Below are positions 55,768 to 64,000 of a stretch of DNA of 64,000 nt, one piece after another. The notes beneath the pieces were generated by a model. It ran no database searches. It was not told where the DNA came from and saw only the letters and a list, made by a program, of their open reading frames with translations. Position numbers and translations under genes: made by a program. How positions within the stretch are numbered: the stretch's first letter is position 1; each line of letters opens with the position of its first letter. The stretch is taken from assembly GCA_947630705.1 (NCBI GenBank), contig CANRIK010000018.1, positions 124,001 to 188,000 on the forward strand, read 5' to 3'. The stretch comes from an uncultured Clostridia bacterium. GTDB taxonomy: Bacteria > Bacillota > Clostridia > Christensenellales > Borkfalkiaceae.

Positions 55768-57201
55768 TTATACTTTAACTTCGCCTTTTTGCCCCAAACT
55801 GTTTTTATTAGCTTCAAGTATGGGTTTTACTTCGTTATCGATAAATTCAACCACTTGCGACGGCGCACGTCCTATAAATTTCTTTGCGTCGAGTATAGAG
55901 TCAAGCTTTGAGTGTACAGACTTGAAAAGATTGTCTTTTTTAATCAATTCTATGAGATTATTTTCCCTGCCCTCCACTTTGACGTTGTTGCCTGCCTCCA
56001 TTGAAAGTACGCGTATACGTTCGTGAAGTTCCTGTCTGTTGCCGCCTGCCTTGACGCACTCCATCATTATATTTTCGGTTGCCATAAACGGAAGTTCCGC
56101 CGCAATATGTTTTGAAATAACTTTTTCGTACACGACAAGATTTTCCGAAACATTCATATATATATTGAGTATGCCGTCGAGGGCGAGGAAAGCCTGCGCT
56201 ATCACAATTCTTCTGTTCGCGGAATCGTCCAAAGTTCTCTCAAACCACTGCGTACCGGCGGTAATCGCGCAGTTCATCGGCAATGAAATTACATATCTGG
56301 CAAGAGAACCTATTCTTTCGCTTCTCATTGGGTTGCGCTTATAAGCCATTGCCGACGAACCTATTTGAGATTTTTCGAAAGGTTCCTCTATCTCCTTCAT
56401 GTTTTGAAGAATTCTTATGTCGTTGGAAAATTTATATGCGCTCTGCGCAATTTGCGACAATACGCAAAGAACGTTATAATCGAACTTCCTCGGATAGGTT
56501 TGACCTGTAACGCCGTAAACTTTATCGTAACCGAGCTTATTCACTACTCTCTTTTCAAGTTCTTTGACTTTCTTCTCGTCTCCGCCGAAAAGTTCCATGA
56601 AACTTGCCTGCGTTCCCGTAGTCCCCTTTACTCCGCGCAATTTAAATGAGTTTTGAAGATTGACAAGGTTATTGTAATCCATTGTCAAATCTTGCAGCCA
56701 AAGCGTTGCACGCTTCCCAACCGTAGTAAGTTGCGCCGGCTGCAAATGGGTAAATCCGAGCGTGGGCAAATCTTTATATTTCAATGCAAAACTCGCAAGT
56801 TTATCGATTACATTCACAAGTTTTACTTTGATTATATCCAATGCGTCGGAAATAATCATCAACTCGGAATTGCAATCGACGAAGCAGCTTGTAGCGCCGA
56901 GATGTATAATGGGCATGGCGGATTTTGCCTGCGAGCCAAACGCCTTTACATGAGCCATTACGTCATGACGCACCTGCCGCTCATATTCTTCGGCGACCTC
57001 GAAATTTATGTCGTCGGCATATTTTTTCATTTCTTCAATCTGCGATGGCGAAATATTAAGTCCGAGTTCCATTTCGGATTCGGCAAGAGCAATCCACAGT
57101 TTCCGCCAAAGTTTGAAACGTTTTTCATCAGAAAAATTCTGCGCCATAGTCTTGCTTGCGTATCTTGATATCAAGGGATTCTGATAGACCGAATTATCCA
57201 T
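55768..57201 (-). CDS. purB: Adenylosuccinate lyase
   Basis: Acts twice in purine synthesis, splitting fumarate from SAICAR and from adenylosuccinate. The 477 residues contain the superfamily signature GSSAMAYKRNPMRSERI with the catalytic Ser loop, the His region TLGFTHLQPAQ, and HLGATSCFVDCN. Length is usual. It starts 15 bases upstream of the cyclophilin gene's stop in the same strand order. Confidence 0.96.
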   Translation of the reverse strand: MDNSVYQNPLISRYASKTMAQNFSDEKRFKLWRKLWIALAESEMELGLNISPSQIEEMKKYADDINFEVAEEYERQVRHDVMAHVKAFGSQAKSAMPIIHLGATSCFVDCNSELMIISDALDIIKVKLVNVIDKLASFALKYKDLPTLGFTHLQPAQLTTVGKRATLWLQDLTMDYNNLVNLQNSFKLRGVKGTTGTQASFMELFGGDEKKVKELEKRVVNKLGYDKVYGVTGQTYPRKFDYNVLCVLSQIAQSAYKFSNDIRILQNMKEIEEPFEKSQIGSSAMAYKRNPMRSERIGSLARYVISLPMNCAITAGTQWFERTLDDSANRRIVIAQAFLALDGILNIYMNVSENLVVYEKVISKHIAAELPFMATENIMMECVKAGGNRQELHERIRVLSMEAGNNVKVEGRENNLIELIKKDNLFKSVHSKLDSILDAKKFIGRAPSQVVEFIDNEVKPILEANKNSLGQKGEVKV

Positions 57202-57215
57202 AATTTCTCCGTTAT

Positions 57216-57737
57216 TTAAAATTTTACAGGCTGGGGATATTCAACCCCGAAAGTTTCAACCGTGACTTTTTGCATGATTTGCGGTATTTTGGGCTTGTCG
57301 TTCCAATCTGTTTTGACGCTTGCAATCTCGTCAACAACGTCCATACCCTCTATAACTTTGCCAAAAGCCGCGTACTGACCGTCGAGATGAGCGGCGTTCT
57401 GATGCATAATAAAAAATTGCGAACCGGCTGAATTCGGATTCATAGCTCTTGCCATTGAAAGAACTCCGCGAGTATGCTTTAAGTCGTTCTGCTTAAATCC
57501 GTTCAAGGCAAATTCGCCCTTGATCGTATATCCCGGGCCGCCCGTGCCTACTCCTGCCGGATCGCCTCCCTGAATCATAAAACCGGAAATAACTCTGTGA
57601 AAGATTATTCCGTCATAAAATCCGCTTTTGACAAGCGAAATAAAGTTATTTACCGTGTTCGGAGCCTTATCGGGATAAAGTTCGGCTTTTATTGTCTTTC
57701 CGTTTTCCATTATTATGGTAACAACTGGATTTTGCAT
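57216..57737 (-). CDS. Cyclophilin-type peptidyl-prolyl isomerase
   Basis: A 173-residue cytoplasmic cyclophilin that speeds proline isomerisation in protein folding. Seen: NNFISLVKSGFYDGIIFHRVISGFMIQGGDP, GVLSMARAMNPNSAGSQFFIM and AAFGKVIEGMDVVDEI. No signal peptide. It lies between comEB-like deaminase and purB on the same strand. Confidence 0.95.
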   Translation of the reverse strand: MQNPVVTIIMENGKTIKAELYPDKAPNTVNNFISLVKSGFYDGIIFHRVISGFMIQGGDPAGVGTGGPGYTIKGEFALNGFKQNDLKHTRGVLSMARAMNPNSAGSQFFIMHQNAAHLDGQYAAFGKVIEGMDVVDEIASVKTDWNDKPKIPQIMQKVTVETFGVEYPQPVKF

Positions 57738-57746
57738 ATCTTCTCC

Positions 57747-58199
57747 TCATAAATCACTGTATTTTTCCAATTTAACTCCCGCTTCTTCAAAGAGCCTGAG
57801 CGAAAAATCATCGGGATAGCCGTCCTTATAAACAACGCGAGAAATCCCCGAATTAATTATAATTTTGGCACAAATCACACACGGCTGGTGAGTGCAGTAA
57901 AGCGTACAGCCCTCTACACTGCACCCCACTCTTGCCGCTTGAATTATTGCATTCTGTTCGGCATGAACGGCATAACACAATTCCTGCCTTGTGCCGCTTG
58001 CAATATTCAGCTTTTTACGCAGACATTCTTTTTTGTCCGCACAGCTTGTAATCCCCTGCGGCGCGCCGTTATATCCGGTGGCGATAATACGCTTGTTTTT
58101 TACTATTACGGCGCCAACGTGCCGATTTTCTTGATAACAACTTGACCACGAACCGATCTGTTCGGTCATTTCCATGAAACGTTTATCCCACTTATCCAT
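57747..58199 (-). CDS. dCMP deaminase (ComEB-like)
   Basis: Converts dCMP to dUMP, the route to dTMP. The 150 residues have the zinc site HAE (His79, Glu81) and PCVIC (Cys107, Cys110), and a second cysteine-containing insertion near 53-59 (CADKKEC) that fits the extra structural zinc seen in this family. It is divergent from groES and heads a minus-strand unit with the cyclophilin and purB genes. Confidence 0.93.
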   Translation of the reverse strand: MDKWDKRFMEMTEQIGSWSSCYQENRHVGAVIVKNKRIIATGYNGAPQGITSCADKKECLRKKLNIASGTRQELCYAVHAEQNAIIQAARVGCSVEGCTLYCTHQPCVICAKIIINSGISRVVYKDGYPDDFSLRLFEEAGVKLEKYSDL

Positions 58200-58270
58200 A
58201 ATTTACCTCACCGATTGTCAATTATTTTATCACAATCAGTAAAAAAAAGCAATTTTTTACATTATAATGT

Positions 58271-58299
58271 TTGACTTAAATTAATACTGTTTATAAAAT
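58271..58299 (+). promoter_or_regulatory. Probable groES-groEL promoter without a visible CIRCE element
   Basis: TTGACT at 58271-58276 with TAAAAT at 58294-58299 (17-base spacer; overlapping TATAAA at 15). No TTAGCACTC-N9-GAGTGCTAA CIRCE operator is present between 58200 and 58336. Confidence 0.6.
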
Positions 58300-58335
58300 A
58301 TCTGTAATAAAAATGAATGTTCGGAGGATTAAACA

Positions 58336-58620
58336 ATGACTATAAAACCTTTATTTGATAAAGTGGTTGTTGAAGGCCTTAAAGCCGAAGAAAAAACCAA
58401 GAGCGGACTCTATCTTACCGCGGCATCGCAAGAAAAACCGGCGACGTGCATCGTTGTTGCCGTCGGTCCCGGCGGTATCGTAGACGGTAAAGAGGTCAAA
58501 ATGCAGGTTAAAGTCGGCGATAAAGTACTTCTTTCCAAATACAGCGGAACGGAAGTCAAAGTTGACGAGAAAGAATATACGATAATACGCCAAAGCGATA
58601 TTTTGGCGATAGTCGAATAA
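58336..58620 (+). CDS. groES: Co-chaperonin GroES
   Basis: The 94-residue lid of the GroEL chamber. Seen: IKPLFDKVVVEGLKAEEKTKSGLYL with the mobile loop, VVAVGPGG, and the C-terminal KYSGTEVKVDEKEYTIIRQSDILAIVE. GGAGG lies upstream of the ATG. It is followed 17 bases later by groEL. Confidence 0.97.
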   Translation: MTIKPLFDKVVVEGLKAEEKTKSGLYLTAASQEKPATCIVVAVGPGGIVDGKEVKMQVKVGDKVLLSKYSGTEVKVDEKEYTIIRQSDILAIVE

Positions 58621-58634
58621 TTATAAGGAGATAA

Positions 58635-60269
<1,635 letters not shown>

Positions 60270-60295
60270 TTAATAAAGAATAAATAATTTGTAAT

Positions 60296-60336
60296 AACGC
60301 CCACGGCAGATTGCCGTGGGCGTTGACTTTTGTTTG
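60296..60336 (+). terminator. Terminator after groEL
   Basis: A perfect 13-bp stem, AACGCCCACGGCA at 60296-60308 with TGCCGTGGGCGTT at 60312-60324, loop GAT, followed by GACTTTTGTTTG. Confidence 0.82.
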
Positions 60337-60375
60337 CGCGCAATTTAAAGCTATGCGCACGCTTTTATATTGATT

Positions 60376-61362
60376 TTATTTGTTTTCAGCCGCCTTTTTA
60401 GCCTCTTCCACTCTCTCACATTCAAGCTCATAGACTTCCGAGCCGTAGAGCACAACGAGAGCATTATTATTGCTTATTTTAAAATTTTCGTAATCACTGT
60501 TTAAAACAGTTTCATACACAGTCCTATTAAAAACTTTTGCTTCATCAATAGTCACTCCTGTTTCATATGTACATATTTGTTTGGTTTCTTTATTTTTTAG
60601 CAATGCATAAAAGCGAAAGACATAATTTCCTAAATTAATAGCATTATCCGGTTCTGTCAATCCGGCGGTTATTATCTCATAATCTTCGCCGACTAATTTT
60701 TTTGTCATTGCTTCCAGCAATTCGGGATTAGTTTCATAAGTTTCCGCACCTTTATTGTAATTACGTCCAACAATTTGAAAAAGTGACTTATTTGCTTCTA
60801 ATATTTCTTCCGAAGTTACTTCATCTATATTATCAGCATATATTGTTAAAAATCTATAAGCATAAGTAGCACCATTTTCATTATTATTCTTTGCAACACA
60901 AGCAAATCGACCATTGTCAATATATATCGAAATTATCTCAATTAAATCTCGGTCAGTTCTTTTAATTTCTGCAAGTCGTGTTTTAAGCGCATCGACAATA
61001 TCCTGATAAGTGTTTACAAGTTCATTATTATCGTCGGTGTCCCCATCGGACTCTTGCCCACCCTGTTCGCCTTGCTGATTGTCGCCGATATTATCGCTAT
61101 CCTCATTATCTTCGCCCGAGCCTTGATTGTCGTCTTTATTTCCGTCGTCGGGCTGTTCGTCTTTGTTGTCGCCTTCGCCGTCGGATTGGGAATTATCGTC
61201 ACCGATATCCCCGTCTTCGTTTTGATTATTATTGTCGCCGCTTTGCTGGGTGTGTTCGCCGGTATTGCCGCCGGTCGTAGTTCCGGAATTATCGAAACAA
61301 GCCGAAAAGACAAAACACATAGCCGTAACAATAGTTAACACTAAAATAACAAGTTTTTTCAT
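60376..61362 (-). CDS. Putative lipoprotein with acidic low-complexity linker
   Basis: A 328-residue exported protein. The start is the ATG ending at 61362, with AAGGAG 5-6 bases upstream. Residues 1-22 form a signal peptide with a lipobox-like FSAC, so Cys22 is probably lipid-modified. Residues 23-115 are nearly all Asp, Glu, Asn, Gln, Gly and Ser and look like a flexible linker. Residues 116-328 are a mixed alpha/beta domain with repeated TYETNPELL- and TYETGVTIDEAK-like segments; I do not recognise the fold. The gene is monocistronic with a structured leader that ends in a terminator. Function unknown. Confidence 0.8.
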   Translation of the reverse strand: MKKLVILVLTIVTAMCFVFSACFDNSGTTTGGNTGEHTQQSGDNNNQNEDGDIGDDNSQSDGEGDNKDEQPDDGNKDDNQGSGEDNEDSDNIGDNQQGEQGGQESDGDTDDNNELVNTYQDIVDALKTRLAEIKRTDRDLIEIISIYIDNGRFACVAKNNNENGATYAYRFLTIYADNIDEVTSEEILEANKSLFQIVGRNYNKGAETYETNPELLEAMTKKLVGEDYEIITAGLTEPDNAINLGNYVFRFYALLKNKETKQICTYETGVTIDEAKVFNRTVYETVLNSDYENFKISNNNALVVLYGSEVYELECERVEEAKKAAENK

Positions 61363-61541
61363 GGTATCTCCTTTGTGCGGTAAAAAAATAAGGTGTGCCC
61401 GAAAGAGCACACCGCACGGTATCTCTTACGGTTACCACACCTCATAAATAAATCTCAACAGAGAATTAAATTGTTAAAAGAGATACACAATGCCATATTG
61501 TGTATTTCTGTTGAAATTTATTTAATTTATGAAATGTGGTA
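61363..61541 (-). ncRNA. Structured 5' leader of the lipoprotein gene, riboswitch-like, unknown class
   Basis: Minus-strand promoter TTGACA (plus 61571-61576) and TATATT (plus 61547-61552), spacer 18, starts the RNA near 61540. The leader folds as nested stems: UACCACA/UGUGGUA (61535-61541 with 61433-61439), an AT-rich stem (61516-61531 with 61443-61453), TCAACAGA/TCTGTTGA (61455-61462 with 61507-61514) and a 9-bp hairpin (61483-61491 with 61497-61505). A terminator (61392-61398 with 61407-61413, T run 61382-61388) follows, then the ribosome-binding site. A 10-base segment at 61477-61486 can pair with either 61419-61427 or the Shine-Dalgarno at 61364-61373. Confidence 0.6.
61382..61413 (-). 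terminator. Attenuator-like terminator in the lipoprotein leader
   Basis: On the minus strand GGTGTGC, loop, GCACACC (plus 61392-61398 and 61407-61413), then TTATTTTTTT. It lies between the promoter and the lipoprotein start, so it must be bypassed for expression. GTGCGGU at 61411-61417 can instead pair with ACCGCAC at 61375-61381. Confidence 0.75.
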
Positions 61542-61546
61542 GTTAA

Positions 61547-61576
61547 AATATAGCACTTTGCGAGGGAGATTGTCAA
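61547..61576 (-). promoter_or_regulatory. Promoter of the lipoprotein leader
   Basis: TTGACA (plus 61571-61576) and TATATT (plus 61547-61552) on the minus strand, spacer 18. The predicted start falls at the edge of the outermost leader stem. Confidence 0.7.
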
Positions 61577-61606
61577 GCGGCTGACAAATATTAACGACAA
61601 GCAAAC

Positions 61607-61693
61607 AGCCGTGGGGCGAAATATTTTCCGCCCCACGGCTATAAATACTCGCAGATATTTTTAAATGCGGAGGCTTCATATAAAGCCTCCGCA
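61607..61693. repeat. Two GC-rich hairpins in the gap before the ArsR gene
   Basis: First stem: AGCCGTGGGGCG 61607-61618 with CGCCCCACGGCT 61629-61640. Second stem: TGCGGAGGCTT 61666-61676 with AAGCCTCCGCA 61683-61693, followed by a T-rich stretch. Either could be a terminator or a structured-RNA part; no gene lies directly before them on the plus strand. Confidence 0.6.
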
Positions 61694-61840
61694 AATGTTT
61701 TATTTAAAAAGTTTGGCTATTATCCGCTCCAAAACGTATTTGCCGTGTTCGTAGGTAAGCCCACCTCAATCGACAAAATCGACGTCCAAGAAATGTGCAT
61801 AAAAGGCATTGACTACTCCTACTATTACGAGGAAGGATAA
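61694..61840 (+). pseudogene. Possible C-terminal remnant of an unrecognised gene
   Basis: A plus-strand frame without a start codon ends at the TAA at 61838-61840. Its translation has protein-like composition (FGYYPLQNVFAVFVGKPT, then EMCIKGIDYSYYYEEG) and it is followed directly by an intrinsic terminator, as expected for the end of a real gene. No upstream coding region remains because the hairpins and the lipoprotein promoter occupy it. This is inferred from a short stretch only. Confidence 0.25.
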
Positions 61841-61847
61841 AGGTAAT

Positions 61848-61876
61848 AACCACCGGCTGGGTCGGTGGTTTTTTAT
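61848..61876 (+). terminator. Plus-strand terminator with no intact gene before it
   Basis: AACCACCG at 61848-61855 pairs with CGGTGGTT at 61863-61870, then a T run to 61876. Supports the idea of a lost plus-strand gene. Confidence 0.75.
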
Positions 61877-61913
61877 TTTCAGGCACAAAAAAATGGGAGC
61901 GAACTCCCATTGA

Positions 61914-62252
61914 TCAATAGCCTAAAAACTCTACGCCTTTAAGCATCACATCATTCACCGTATCGTTAATAAGCGAATAAAAAATTATTTTGCCGTGTCT
62001 CTCGCATTTTACGATACCCAAATTTTTTAAAAGCCTCAACTGGTGCGAAACGGTCGTTTGGTTGATATCAAGTACGCGTGAAATGTCGGTAACGCACATT
62101 TCGGATATTGCCAACGCCGACAACATTCTGACTCTCGTCGGATCTGCAAAAATCGAAAAGAAACATACTATGCTGTCGAGCACGTCGCCGTCGGGAACGT
62201 ACTCTCTTACCAAATCTTTTGTACGTCTGTCTAAAAGCATTGTGTCCTGCAT
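61914..62252 (-). CDS. ArsR/SmtB family transcriptional regulator
   Basis: A 112-residue winged-helix regulator: DPTRVRMLSALAISEMCVTDISRVLDINQTTVSHQLRLLKNLGIVKCERHGKIIFYSL. The metal-box ELCVCDL of classical SmtB/ArsR members reads EMCVTDI, keeping only one cysteine, and the C-terminal helix (INDTVNDVMLKGVEFLGY) keeps a Asp but no metal-binding His pair. GGAGG precedes the ATG. It has its own strong promoter and lies downstream of the copper ATPase, so a role in metal or redox response is probable. Confidence 0.9.
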   Translation of the reverse strand: MQDTMLLDRRTKDLVREYVPDGDVLDSIVCFFSIFADPTRVRMLSALAISEMCVTDISRVLDINQTTVSHQLRLLKNLGIVKCERHGKIIFYSLINDTVNDVMLKGVEFLGY

Positions 62253-62271
62253 ACGTCCACCTCCGCTTTTA

Positions 62272-62300
62272 ATTATAAGCTCCGTATGCTAATATGTCAA
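62272..62300 (-). promoter_or_regulatory. Promoter of the arsR-type gene
   Basis: On the minus strand TTGACA (plus 62295-62300), 17 bases, TATAAT (plus 62272-62277): a perfect consensus promoter. Direct repeats of ATGTCA near 62294, 62320 and 62340 lie around it and could be regulator sites. Confidence 0.8.
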
Positions 62301-62342
62301 AGCGTTATAAAGACGCATTATGTCACAAAATGAATTAGAATG

Positions 62343-62558
62343 TCATTTATTTTCAATAGACACAACGGTGTATCCGGCATCGGTAACCAGCGATTTGATT
62401 TCCTCATCAGATACTTCCTCGCGACTGCGAATTATCGCTGTTTTTTTCTTCAATTTGACATCGACCGAAACTACATTTTTAGCCGTTGAAAGTTTATCTT
62501 CCACTCTCTTTGCACAATGTTCGCAACACATACCGTCAATTGTTACTATTTTTTTCAT
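62343..62558 (-). CDS. Possible independently translated CopZ-like chaperone inside copA
   Basis: The last 71 codons of copA start with ATG at 62556-62558 and form a complete HMA protein (MKKIVTIDGMCCEHC...). A GGGAG Shine-Dalgarno (plus 62567-62571) lies 8 bases upstream inside the linker codons. This would give free CopZ in addition to the fused domain, as E. coli copA does by frameshifting. Use of the internal start is inferred. Confidence 0.45.
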   Translation of the reverse strand: MKKIVTIDGMCCEHCAKRVEDKLSTAKNVVSVDVKLKKKTAIIRSREEVSDEEIKSLVTDAGYTVVSIENK

Positions 62559-64000
62559 AAATACATCTCCCAAATTTGTATTTTTATAATTTTTATTTTT
62601 ATAGAGCAATAACCTTAAAGCGTTCAACACAACAAACAGCGAACTGAAACTCATGCATGCGGCTGCAATCATCGGATTGAACGAAAAGCCGAGACTTGAA
62701 AAAGCGCCGGCGGCAATAGGTATTGCAATAACGTTATAAATAAACGCCCAAAACAAATTCTGTTTAATATTTCGAACCGCGGCCTTGCTCAAATCAAAAA
62801 CGGTGTCAAGCGTACGTAAATCCTCGCTTACAAGTACAACTCCGGCGGAATCTATGGCGACGTCCGTTCCGTTCCCCATTGCTATACCCACATCCGACTG
62901 TTTAAGCGCAGGAGAATCATTTATGCCGTCGCCAACCATAGCAACGCAACCTCCTACCTGTTGGACATTGCGCACGGCATTCAGTTTATCTTCCGGTAAA
63001 ACTTCCGCCACATAATCGTCTATGCCTACGCTCGCCGCAACAGACTTTGCAGTTTTGCTCCCGTCTCCCGTCAACATGGCTACGCGCATATCTCTCTTTT
63101 TGAGAAGAGCCACCGCCTCGGCGCTCCCCTCCTTGATTGTATCGGATATGGCGAAAATCGCCAAAATCTTTTTACTGTCGGACAAATAGATAACCGTATT
63201 GCCCGAAACGGACAGTTCTTCCGCACGCTCCTTGACAGAAGAAGGTATCTTGATATTTTCGAGAAGTTTGACGTTACCTAAAAGATAAATGTCATTCCCG
63301 TATTTAGCCTTTGCACCTTTACCTGTAATATATTCGAAGTCGGTAACTTCGTAGCCGTCGCCGACATAATCTACCACGCATTTTGCCAAAGGATGATTGG
63401 AGTTTTTCTCTATTCCGCAAGCTATTTTTTCCGCTTTTTCTCGGTCATAACCGAATGTGACTACTTCCGTTACTTTCGGCTTTCCTTCCGTTATCGTCGC
63501 CGTTTTATCCAAAAGCACAGCGTTGATATCGCATAATTTTTGTAAACTTTCCGCATCTTTGTAAAGTATTCCGAGCGAAGCCGCCTTACCCGTCGCCGTC
63601 ATTATTGCAACCGGCGTTGCAAGCCCCAAAGCGCAAGGGCATGAGACGACGAGCACGCTTATTGCATAAGTCACACAGTGCTCCGGTTTAAATCCGCCGT
63701 CTATCAAAATCCAGATTATAAACGTAAGCAGAGCCAAAACCGTCACCGTCGGGACAAATATTCCGGCAACTTTATCGGCAAATTTCTGAATCGGAGCCTT
63801 GCTTGCTCCGGCTTCACGCACCATTTTAATTATTTTTGAGAGTGTTGTGTCCTCGCCAACGCGTTCGGCACGCATTCTTATTACGCCGCTCGTCACAAGC
63901 GCCGCCGAAGTAACTTCATCGCCAATAGAGACTTCGACAGGCAAACTTTCTCCGGTTATGGCGCATTTATCCACAAAAGAACTTCCGTCTACAACTGTTC
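62343..64000 (-). CDS. copA: Copper-exporting P1B-type ATPase with C-terminal HMA domain, 3' part
   Basis: The visible 552 residues are the C-terminal part; the 5' end is beyond the window. Seen: TGES actuator motif, CPC in TM6 (SCPCALGLATPV), SNHPLAKCV, and GDGINDSPALKQSD. TM7-TM8 motifs (YNVIAIPIAAG, MSFSSLFVVLNALRL) fit the Cu(I) P1B-1 group. The phosphorylation motif reads DKTAT, not DKTGT. After a short Asn/Lys linker the protein ends in a HMA domain with MCCEHC, so a metal-binding domain that is usually N-terminal is at the C-terminus here. Confidence 0.93.
   Translation of the reverse strand, partial: TVVDGSSFVDKCAITGESLPVEVSIGDEVTSAALVTSGVIRMRAERVGEDTTLSKIIKMVREAGASKAPIQKFADKVAGIFVPTVTVLALLTFIIWILIDGGFKPEHCVTYAISVLVVSCPCALGLATPVAIMTATGKAASLGILYKDAESLQKLCDINAVLLDKTATITEGKPKVTEVVTFGYDREKAEKIACGIEKNSNHPLAKCVVDYVGDGYEVTDFEYITGKGAKAKYGNDIYLLGNVKLLENIKIPSSVKERAEELSVSGNTVIYLSDSKKILAIFAISDTIKEGSAEAVALLKKRDMRVAMLTGDGSKTAKSVAASVGIDDYVAEVLPEDKLNAVRNVQQVGGCVAMVGDGINDSPALKQSDVGIAMGNGTDVAIDSAGVVLVSEDLRTLDTVFDLSKAAVRNIKQNLFWAFIYNVIAIPIAAGAFSSLGFSFNPMIAAACMSFSSLFVVLNALRLLLYKNKNYKNTNLGDVFMKKIVTIDGMCCEHCAKRVEDKLSTAKNVVSVDVKLKKKTAIIRSREEVSDEEIKSLVTDAGYTVVSIENK

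Noticed and set aside
61054..61338. Plus-strand frame of very hydrophobic protein opposite the lipoprotein linker
   Set aside because: It is the complement of the Asp/Asn/Glu/Gln codon-rich linker, which always reads as Val/Ile/Leu on the other strand; no ribosome-binding site.

Overview
The window reads as a chromosomal segment of a low-to-moderate GC member of the Clostridia (Bacillota), most likely an uncultured anaerobe. The evidence is the IspH fused to S1 repeats, the GlgC/GlgD pair, the infC-rpmI-rplT cluster, a thrS T-box leader, WhiA, MutS2, YlxY next to an M16 peptidase, and a biotin-dependent sodium-pumping decarboxylase. Genes are tightly packed, start codons often overlap the previous stop, and TTG/GTG starts occur. 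I see no prophage, insertion sequence, CRISPR array or rRNA gene.

Layout. 1-30 kb is mostly plus strand: the uvrC 3' end, HAD phosphatase, U32 hydroxylase-type protein, mutS2, ylxY, M16 peptidase, two DNA-repair genes, tex, acp, then leuS on the opposite strand. Next come thrS behind a T-box, infC-rpmI-rplT behind an L20-type leader, a SPOUT methyltransferase, yebC, a poorly understood pair (small membrane protein and orphan solute-binding-like protein), murB-PHP-whiA-dnaE, pfkA, a second sugar kinase, an acidic Cys-containing unknown, and tRNA-Thr. Around 30-31 kb lie lexA with SOS boxes, a Cys-rich mini-protein, a GNAT acetyltransferase and a Xer-type recombinase. From 31 to 58 kb nearly everything is on the minus strand: a complete glycogen operon (glgB-C-D-A-P), htpG, a long run from an Na+-pump carboxylase set (carboxyltransferase, OadG, biotin carrier, OadB, OadA) through a BaiN-like flavoprotein, AroH-Cmk fusion, plsC and ispH-S1, then TVP38, rnhA-proC, tRNA-Trp (plus strand), purB, cyclophilin and dCMP deaminase. 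The last 6 kb hold groES-groEL, a lipoprotein with an elaborate 5' leader, an ArsR regulator and the 3' part of a copper ATPase carrying a C-terminal CopZ-like domain.

How the genes fit together. The core is translation, DNA replication and repair, glycolysis and glycogen storage, which suits a fermentative organism. The biotin/Na+ module would couple decarboxylation to a sodium gradient. The observations I rate most worth a second look are the structured leader of the lipoprotein gene (61363-61541), the copA/copZ overlap with an altered phosphorylation motif, the perfect hairpin over the ylxY ribosome-binding site, the AroH-Cmk fusion, the inverted-repeat cluster beside the recombinase, and the frame problem at 19109-19142.
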